A stretch of DNA of 10,499 nt from an archaeon. Its GTDB lineage: Archaea; Hydrothermarchaeota; Hydrothermarchaeia; JALTZZ01; JALUTC01. Shown here piece by piece: positions 5,864-10,499 of this stretch (its first letter is position 1; every line of letters begins with the position of its first letter). The notes under the pieces were generated by a model. That model ran no database searches, had not been told where the DNA came from, and saw only the letters and a program-made list of their open reading frames with translations. Made by a program: the position numbers and the translations under genes. Location of the stretch: NCBI GenBank assembly GCA_027058345.1, contig JALUTC010000132.1:1-10499 (forward strand). Direction: 5' to 3'.

Positions 5864-8052
5864 TCCTCTTCATATTTTTCTGTTAATACCTTCCTTATTT
5901 CTCTCGCTATTTTTTCTCCAATACCTTCAACCGTCATGAGTTCTGATTCCTTAGCTGTAAATATTCTTTCAACGGTTTTAAATTTTCTAAGCAATCTTCT
6001 TGCAAGAATTGTATTCACATTTGGTAATGAAGCGACTATTCTTTCTTGTATTTCCTTTAATGTTTTCGGTTTCTTATGTACAATTCTATACTCTCTGTCA
6101 GAGCTCTCTCTCTTTACTAGTAAATATATGAATTGACTAGTCTCTCTCTCATCCTTTGTAAAGATTACAGGTATGTTAAAATCGACTGTTAAGCTGAGCA
6201 ATGCTCCTCTTATGGCGTCTGGATTTATATTTCTTAAGCTATATAATCCTTCGCCCTCTATTATTATGATTGGCTTTTTATAATATTCTCTTAGATTTTT
6301 TGCCTGTTCAAATAATCTTCCATCTATAATACTTGATAGAAAATCTTCGACGGATTTTCTTTCTATGCAGATTTCATCGTTTATTAAATAATCTCCTACA
6401 TCTAACCTTTTAGGTTCGGAATGTATACCCATTTCAGATAATATTTTTACAACATCTGATTTCAATTCTCTGTAATCAACTATTATTTTATACTTTTTCT
6501 CAATGTTTTCTCTAGATATTTCAATCTTAATACCCTTCTCTTCAAGAATTTTTTTCAAATTCTTTACTATACGTTTCATTTTCTTTTCCTTCCAGTAAGA
6601 ACTCCAATAATATATTTCATCTCTTGTATCCTTTGCAATTAACACAATAACCTTTCCCTCAGAACTTCTACCCGTTCTTCCCCTTCTCTGTATCGTTCTT
6701 ATTTCACTTGGAACTGGTTCATAAAATATTACGGTATCGACTCTCGGTATATCTAATCCTTCTTCCGCGATTGATGTTGCGATCAAAACATTATATAAAC
6801 CGACTTTAAATTTTTGCAGGATTTCGAGTTGCTTTTTTTGAGACATTCCTCTTTCACCATTTCTGCTTGCTTGTCCTATAAAAATCTCAGGTCTTATTCC
6901 TTCAATGCTCCTTATTTCTTCATATATTTTCCTCACGGTATCTCTGTATTGTGCAAATATAATAATTTTTGATTTTTTCTCGATTTCTTTTCTTAATATT
7001 TCCTTCAACTTTTCAATCTTTGGATGTAAAACATTGTAATTTTCTTTAGCAATTTTAAATGCTTCTTGAACAAGATTATCAGAGAATAATTCCTTAGAAA
7101 CTTTAGATTTCTTCGTATATATTTCTGATAAGAATCTATACATTGGTTTTATTCCTTGTGTTTCCAACAATTCTATTGCATGTATAAGATATATACATTC
7201 TATGACCTTTCTAAGCATTTCGTACAATTCTGGTTTATTTTCCTTAGCTATTCTTTCTAAAATTTCCTCCCTAATTTTTAGCAGCTCTTTTTTTGATGGG
7301 AGTTCAACATCAATATTTTGCAACTTAAGCTCCTTTAGTCTATATTTAAGAGATAGTTCCAAATTCTTCTTTATCTTTTTATAAATTTCTGGCAATTCGA
7401 CCTCAACCCATTCTATTTTAATGTCCTTTACGTATGGTTTTACATCAGGATCATTTTCTGTTCTAATTTCAATGTTTTGTATAAATAAATTCTTGCAAAC
7501 TTCAAGGATTCTTTCTTCGTTATATCCAGGGGATGCTGTTATTGCTAAAATTAAGGGATTTCTTGCCTGTTTCATGTATTGCTTTGCTATGTATACATAT
7601 GAATAATTACCAACAGCTCTATGAGCTTCGTCGAATATTAATAGTGAAACATCCCTTAAATTATACCTATCAGCAATCAAATCATTTTCAATTATTTGAG
7701 GAGTAGCAACAATGACCTTTGCATGATTCCAATACCTTTTTCTAAAATCTGGAGGGATTGCTGATGTAAATGCAATTATTTGATTTGAATCTATTTTTAA
7801 TATTCTTTTAAATGTTTCGGCATGCTGATTTGCAAGTGGTTTTGTTGGAGTAAGCATTAAAACCTTGCTGTCTGGAAATTGATAAAGTCTATGAGCAGAT
7901 AAAAGTACTGCAATTATGGTTTTACCTAAACCTGTTGGTGCAATAACCAATGTATTCTTTTCCGCAGCTTTTGCAACAATTACTTGCTGATATATTCTTG
8001 ATTCAACGGTCTTCTCCCTTATTAATGGATGTGATATATACTGAACTTCCAT
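5860..8052 (-). CDS. hef: Hef: fused SF2 helicase and XPF-family nuclease
   Basis: This 730-residue repair protein of archaea opens forked DNA and cuts near the fork, handling stalled replication forks and crosslinks; it is the archaeal relative of FANCM and XPF/MUS81. The helicase part (about 1-490) has Walker A A-P-T-G-L-G-K-T (38-45), DEAH (141-144), T-A-S (172-174), S-I-A-E-E-G-L-D-I-P (427-436) and Q-R-R-G-R-T-G-R (455-462). A Lys/Glu-rich helical insert lies at about 215-350 between the RecA folds. The nuclease part (about 522-660) has D526 in V-D-Y-R-E, G-D-Y (553-555), the hallmark E-R-K-x3-D (564-570) and S-I-I-D-G-R-L-F-x-Q. Two helix-hairpin-helix repeats lie at about 676-726, ending in V-E-G-I-G-E-K-I-A. 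All catalytic residues of both domains are kept, so both activities are expected. The length is near that of known full Hef proteins. The start ATG has no Shine-Dalgarno and lies 23 bases from the divergent AOR start. A full fusion points towards euryarchaeal ancestry, since most Crenarchaeota have only the short XPF form. Confidence 0.96.
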   Translation of the reverse strand: MEVQYISHPLIREKTVESRIYQQVIVAKAAEKNTLVIAPTGLGKTIIAVLLSAHRLYQFPDSKVLMLTPTKPLANQHAETFKRILKIDSNQIIAFTSAIPPDFRKRYWNHAKVIVATPQIIENDLIADRYNLRDVSLLIFDEAHRAVGNYSYVYIAKQYMKQARNPLILAITASPGYNEERILEVCKNLFIQNIEIRTENDPDVKPYVKDIKIEWVEVELPEIYKKIKKNLELSLKYRLKELKLQNIDVELPSKKELLKIREEILERIAKENKPELYEMLRKVIECIYLIHAIELLETQGIKPMYRFLSEIYTKKSKVSKELFSDNLVQEAFKIAKENYNVLHPKIEKLKEILRKEIEKKSKIIIFAQYRDTVRKIYEEIRSIEGIRPEIFIGQASRNGERGMSQKKQLEILQKFKVGLYNVLIATSIAEEGLDIPRVDTVIFYEPVPSEIRTIQRRGRTGRSSEGKVIVLIAKDTRDEIYYWSSYWKEKKMKRIVKNLKKILEEKGIKIEISRENIEKKYKIIVDYRELKSDVVKILSEMGIHSEPKRLDVGDYLINDEICIERKSVEDFLSSIIDGRLFEQAKNLREYYKKPIIIIEGEGLYSLRNINPDAIRGALLSLTVDFNIPVIFTKDERETSQFIYLLVKRESSDREYRIVHKKPKTLKEIQERIVASLPNVNTILARRLLRKFKTVERIFTAKESELMTVEGIGEKIAREIRKVLTEKYEED
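5875..5915 (+). terminator. U-rich 3' end of the fwdA transcript
   Basis: On the plus strand T5 (5875-5879) and T6 (5910-5915) lie in a pyrimidine-rich stretch 12-52 bases after the fwdA stop, inside the 3' end of hef. No hairpin is seen. This would fit U-tract termination helped by the FttA-type nuclease, but the same bases also encode Lys/Glu-rich Hef sequence. Confidence 0.4.
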
Positions 8053-8077
8053 ATAAAAAATTTGTTTTTATTATTAT
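8032..8077. promoter_or_regulatory. Divergent promoter region between hef and the AOR gene
   Basis: The two start codons are separated by only 23 bases (8053-8075), almost all A/T. On the plus strand the TATA-like candidates are ATATAAAA (8051-8058) and GATATATAC (8033-8041), the latter inside hef. On the minus strand the AATAATAAAAA-like stretch lies at about 8077-8065. Neither gene has a Shine-Dalgarno, so both transcripts are probably leaderless or nearly so, and the two promoters must overlap each other or the opposite gene. The exact boxes are a judgement by eye. Confidence 0.45.
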
Positions 8078-9767
8078 GCTTGCATACGAAGGAAAAGTAT
8101 TGGAGATAGATTTATCAAAGGAAAAGTTTAGGATTGATGATTTGGATAAAGATTTGATTGAGAATTTTATTGGAGGAAAAGGACTCGCGGTCAAATATTT
8201 GTACGAAAATCTTAAGCCAAAAATTAATCCATTCGATGAAAGAAATATCTTGATATTTGCAACAGGACCATTAACTGCAACATCCGCACCATGTTCCGGT
8301 AGAGCAGTTCTCGTATCAAAATCTCCACTCACAAATACAATATTTGATTCATATTGTGGCGGCTATTTTGGATTTGCAATGAGAAGAGCCGGATATTTTT
8401 TAATAGCAATAAGAGGAAAGGCTTCCTCACCATGTTATATTTACATTGAAAATGAAAATATTTATATATATGATGCTAAAAATATTTGGAAATTGAACAA
8501 TTTTGACGTACAAGATTATTTGAAGAAGAAGCATGGAAAAGATGTTCAGATAGCATCTATAGGAATTGCTGGTGTAAATCTTGTTAGATATGCGAATGTT
8601 ATCCATGATAAGCATAGAGCCTTTGGTAGAGGAGGTCTCGGAGCAATTATGGGTAGTAAGAATTTAAAGGCGATAGTTATTAGAGGAAGCAACAAGATAG
8701 AAGTGGTGGATAAGCAAAGATTCCGAAAGGTATGTGAGGAAGCTTACAAATTGTTAAGGATGCAAACTTTAAGACTTCAAATGTATGGAACGCCGAATAT
8801 TGTTAGGATATTAAATGAAGAGAAGGCATTGCCAACGAGAAATTTTCAAAAGAGTTATTTTGAGCATGCTGATAAAGTTTCAGGAGAGGAACTTTCAAAG
8901 TATAAGGTTGGAGATTATGCATGCTTCTCTTGCAACATAAGGTGTGGGAAAATCTTTAGGATTGGAAACGTTACAACATATAGTTTAGAATATGAAACGG
9001 TATTTTCCTTTGGACCAAACTTGGAAATATCTGATTTGAAAACGATTGCAATTGCGAATAATTTGTGCAACGATTTTGGATTAGATACAATATCAACAGG
9101 TGTAACAATTGCATGCTTCATTGAAGCTTGTGAAAAGGGTATAATAAATTACGATATAAAATTTGGTGAAGGAGAAAAAGTTCTTAAACTAATTGAAGAT
9201 ATAGCATATAGGAGAGGGATTGGAAATGATTTGGCAGAAGGAGTTAAGAGATTCTCAGAGAAATATAACATAGATTTTGCAATGGAAATCAAAGGCTTGG
9301 AATTACCTGGATATGATGCTAGAGGTGTTTATGGATATGCATTGGCAATTGCAACAAGTAACAGAGGAGGTTGCCATCTAAGAGCTCCCATTTATATAGA
9401 TGAATTGTTGAACAAAACGTTGGATAGGTTTGAAAAGAAGAATAAGGCGAAGGAAGTAATATATAAGCAGAATTTGAATGCAGCACTGGATTCATTAATC
9501 CTGTGCAAATTCACGGTTAGAGCGTTCGATGAAAAAATATATGCAGCACTTTTCGAAAGTGCAACTGGTATTAGTATGAGTGGTGAAAGATTGTTAGAAA
9601 TTGGAAGCAATATATTTCTTCTTGAGAGGAAGTTCAATGAAAGAGAAGGAATTACAAAAGAATTCGATTATTTACCAAAAAGATTTTTACAAGAAAAGAA
9701 CTCTTCAGGATATTTGGCAGATTTAGAAATATTAAATGAATATTATAAATTGAGAGGGTTACTTTAA
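8076..9767 (+). CDS. aor: Aldehyde:ferredoxin oxidoreductase family protein (tungsten enzyme)
   Basis: This 563-residue cytoplasmic enzyme is expected to oxidise aldehydes to acids with ferredoxin as acceptor, using a bis-pterin tungsten centre and one [4Fe-4S] cluster. The start at 8076 gives the usual opening (Y-E-G-K-V-L-E-I-D-L-S, then F-I-G-G-K-G-L-A). The same frame is open further upstream, but only inside hef and without family sequence. Family landmarks are A-T-G-P-L-T (62-67), the S-Y-C-G-G-Y-F-G pterin segment (92-99), A-F-G-R-G-G-L-G-A-I-M-G-S-K-N-L-K-A-I (182-200), and the cluster cysteines C283/C286/C290 (C-F-S-C-N-I-R-C) with C477. E307 in Y-E-T-V-F and H434 in S-N-R-G-G-C-H-L-R-A match the active-site Glu and His of Pyrococcus AOR. 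It has no Shine-Dalgarno. No ferredoxin, flavin subunit or sulfur-carrier gene adjoins it, so the substrate (broad aldehydes, formaldehyde, glyceraldehyde 3-phosphate or other) cannot be told. Confidence 0.94.
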   Translation: MLAYEGKVLEIDLSKEKFRIDDLDKDLIENFIGGKGLAVKYLYENLKPKINPFDERNILIFATGPLTATSAPCSGRAVLVSKSPLTNTIFDSYCGGYFGFAMRRAGYFLIAIRGKASSPCYIYIENENIYIYDAKNIWKLNNFDVQDYLKKKHGKDVQIASIGIAGVNLVRYANVIHDKHRAFGRGGLGAIMGSKNLKAIVIRGSNKIEVVDKQRFRKVCEEAYKLLRMQTLRLQMYGTPNIVRILNEEKALPTRNFQKSYFEHADKVSGEELSKYKVGDYACFSCNIRCGKIFRIGNVTTYSLEYETVFSFGPNLEISDLKTIAIANNLCNDFGLDTISTGVTIACFIEACEKGIINYDIKFGEGEKVLKLIEDIAYRRGIGNDLAEGVKRFSEKYNIDFAMEIKGLELPGYDARGVYGYALAIATSNRGGCHLRAPIYIDELLNKTLDRFEKKNKAKEVIYKQNLNAALDSLILCKFTVRAFDEKIYAALFESATGISMSGERLLEIGSNIFLLERKFNEREGITKEFDYLPKRFLQEKNSSGYLADLEILNEYYKLRGLL

Positions 9768-10499
9768 CCTTAAAGCATCTAAATTTTTTGGAACATAAAC
9801 ATTTGTTCTTAATGTCTTATAAACAAGTTTTGAGAAGCTTAAACATTTACTTTCTTCTCCATGCATTATAACAACGTTCTCAGGTCTTGGTTGAAGCCTT
9901 CTTAAATAGTTTAGCAATCTTACCCTATCGCTATGTCCTGAAAATCCTTCAACGGTATAAATTTCCATGTTTATTTTAATCGCTTTAATCCTTCCCTTTT
10001 CTATTACAGGTATCTCTCTCGCGCCTTTCTGTATCTTCCTACCTAATGTTCCTTCAGCCTGATATCCTACGAAAACGAGAGAGTTCTTCTCACTTTCTGC
10101 CAAATATTTGAAGTATTCAAGTACAGGACCTCCTATCATCATTCCTGAAGGTGCAAGGATAATACATGGATCATTACTTTCTATAACATCCTTTCTATGA
10201 TTTGCATCCTTAACTTTAACAAACGCATCATACTTGAATGGAACATTGTCTTTCTTTAAAATCATGTCTCGAATTTCTCTATTTAAGTAATCGGGGTATG
10301 CCGTATGAATTGCTGTTGCTTCGTAAATCATTCCATCTAGATATACATTTACTTTTTTCAACAATCCCTTTTCCATGGCATCATGTATCAGTAGCATTAA
10401 CTCCTGAGCTCTTCCGACGGAAAATACAGGTACCAAAACCTTTCCTCCTCTTTCAATTGTTTTGTTAAATATTTCCAGCAATGTTTTTTCGGCTTCTTC
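9759..10499 (-). CDS. fttA: Archaeal CPSF-type beta-CASP ribonuclease / termination factor, C-terminal part (cut by right edge)
   Basis: The frame is open to the right edge, leaving 246 residues of the C-terminal part. This is a metallo-beta-lactamase/beta-CASP RNase of the archaeal CPSF73-like group. The aCPSF1/FttA member cleaves nascent RNA after U-rich sites and ends transcription. Visible motifs are V-P-V-F-S-V-G-R-A-Q-E (about residues 23-33 of the fragment), A-P-S-G-M-M-I-G-G-P (116-125), motif B His in F-S-G-H-S-D (His189) and motif C His in I-M-H-G-E (His213). It ends in V-P-K-N-L-D-A-L-R-L-K, the sort of tail seen in aCPSF1. The N-terminal KH domains and the HxHxDH metal motif would lie outside the window, so aCPSF1 rather than a KH-less paralogue is likely but unproven. 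An apparent start at 10481 is a TTG codon within conserved sequence; the true start is off the edge. Its 3' end overlaps the AOR gene by nine bases, tail to tail. Confidence 0.9.
   Translation of the reverse strand, partial: EEAEKTLLEIFNKTIERGGKVLVPVFSVGRAQELMLLIHDAMEKGLLKKVNVYLDGMIYEATAIHTAYPDYLNREIRDMILKKDNVPFKYDAFVKVKDANHRKDVIESNDPCIILAPSGMMIGGPVLEYFKYLAESEKNSLVFVGYQAEGTLGRKIQKGAREIPVIEKGRIKAIKINMEIYTVEGFSGHSDRVRLLNYLRRLQPRPENVVIMHGEESKCLSFSKLVYKTLRTNVYVPKNLDALRLK
9784..9789 (+). terminator. U-tract terminator candidate of the AOR gene
   Basis: A T6 run lies 17 bases after the AOR stop codon and inside the 3' end of the convergent CPSF-type gene. It has no preceding hairpin and fits the plain U-tract type of archaeal 3' end. 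Confidence 0.4.

Noticed and set aside
7950..8075. An upstream in-frame ATG at 7950 that would add 42 residues to the AOR protein.
   Set aside because: The added residues lie inside hef on the opposite strand and have no AOR family sequence. The family N-terminus begins exactly at the ATG at 8076.
8003..9637. Minus-strand frames of 62-109 residues opposite the AOR gene.
   Set aside because: They mirror the conserved AOR coding sequence and have no independent support.
10479..10481. A TTG start for the CPSF-type gene near the right edge.
   Set aside because: The frame stays open to the window end and the upstream residues continue conserved sequence, so the gene is cut by the edge and does not start here.
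1..10499. tRNA or rRNA genes, CRISPR repeats, insertion sequences, phage genes or defence systems.
   Set aside because: Coding density is nearly complete, the longest gene-free stretch is 39 bases, and no repeated units, transposase-like proteins or structured RNA blocks were seen.
1..10499. The idea that the neighbouring genes form one new biological system.
   Set aside because: Each gene belongs to a known core family, strands switch three times, and repair, RNA-processing and C1-metabolism genes share no evident common function beyond molybdopterin use by MoeA, FwdB and AOR.

Overview
The window looks like an ordinary stretch of chromosome from an anaerobic archaeon, most likely a euryarchaeote in the broad sense and probably thermophilic. 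The evidence is the gene content. It holds formylmethanofuran dehydrogenase subunits (C1 metabolism of methanogens and relatives), a full-length Hef-type helicase-nuclease fusion, a tungsten-type aldehyde:ferredoxin oxidoreductase, an archaeal S-adenosylhomocysteine hydrolase and the end of an archaeal CPSF-family ribonuclease. The DNA is AT-rich, and the proteins are rich in Lys, Glu and Ile with heavy AGA/AGG and ATA codon use. The genus cannot be named from this sequence. Formylmethanofuran dehydrogenase alone does not prove methanogenesis, because Archaeoglobus-like and Wood-Ljungdahl archaea also have it.

Layout. The left part (1-5863) is all on the plus strand. It begins with the last 41 codons of a Mut7-C zinc-ribbon protein, which overlaps moeA by 4 bases. 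Two bases after moeA comes S-adenosylhomocysteine hydrolase. A 39-base gap with a T5 tract and AT-rich promoter-like sequence then leads into a tight fwdG-like, fwdB, fwdA cluster. The 3' end of fwdA meets the 3' end of hef (minus strand, 5860-8052) tail to tail, with the two stop codons sharing TTAA. Only 23 bases separate the start of hef from the divergent AOR gene (8076-9767). The AOR gene in turn runs into the 3' end of the CPSF/FttA-type gene (minus strand, cut by the right edge), with a 9-base overlap.

How the genes relate. MoeA inserts metal into molybdopterin, and two molybdopterin enzymes (FwdB and AOR) lie nearby, so the region leans towards tungsten/molybdenum enzymology. FwdA, FwdB and the small ferredoxin form the hydrolase site, the metal-pterin formate-CO2 site and an electron-transfer subunit of formylmethanofuran dehydrogenase. 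The FwdC, FwdD and FwdF subunits are not in the window. S-adenosylhomocysteine hydrolase clears the by-product of SAM-dependent methylation. Hef (replication-fork repair) and the CPSF nuclease (3'-end formation and transcription termination) are housekeeping genes.

I found no insertion sequence, phage gene, CRISPR array, tRNA or rRNA, and no convincing new multi-gene system. The points most worth checking are the Glu in the substrate motif of the SAH hydrolase, the minimal divergent hef/AOR promoter region, and the convergent gene ends whose candidate U-tract terminators lie inside the opposing genes.
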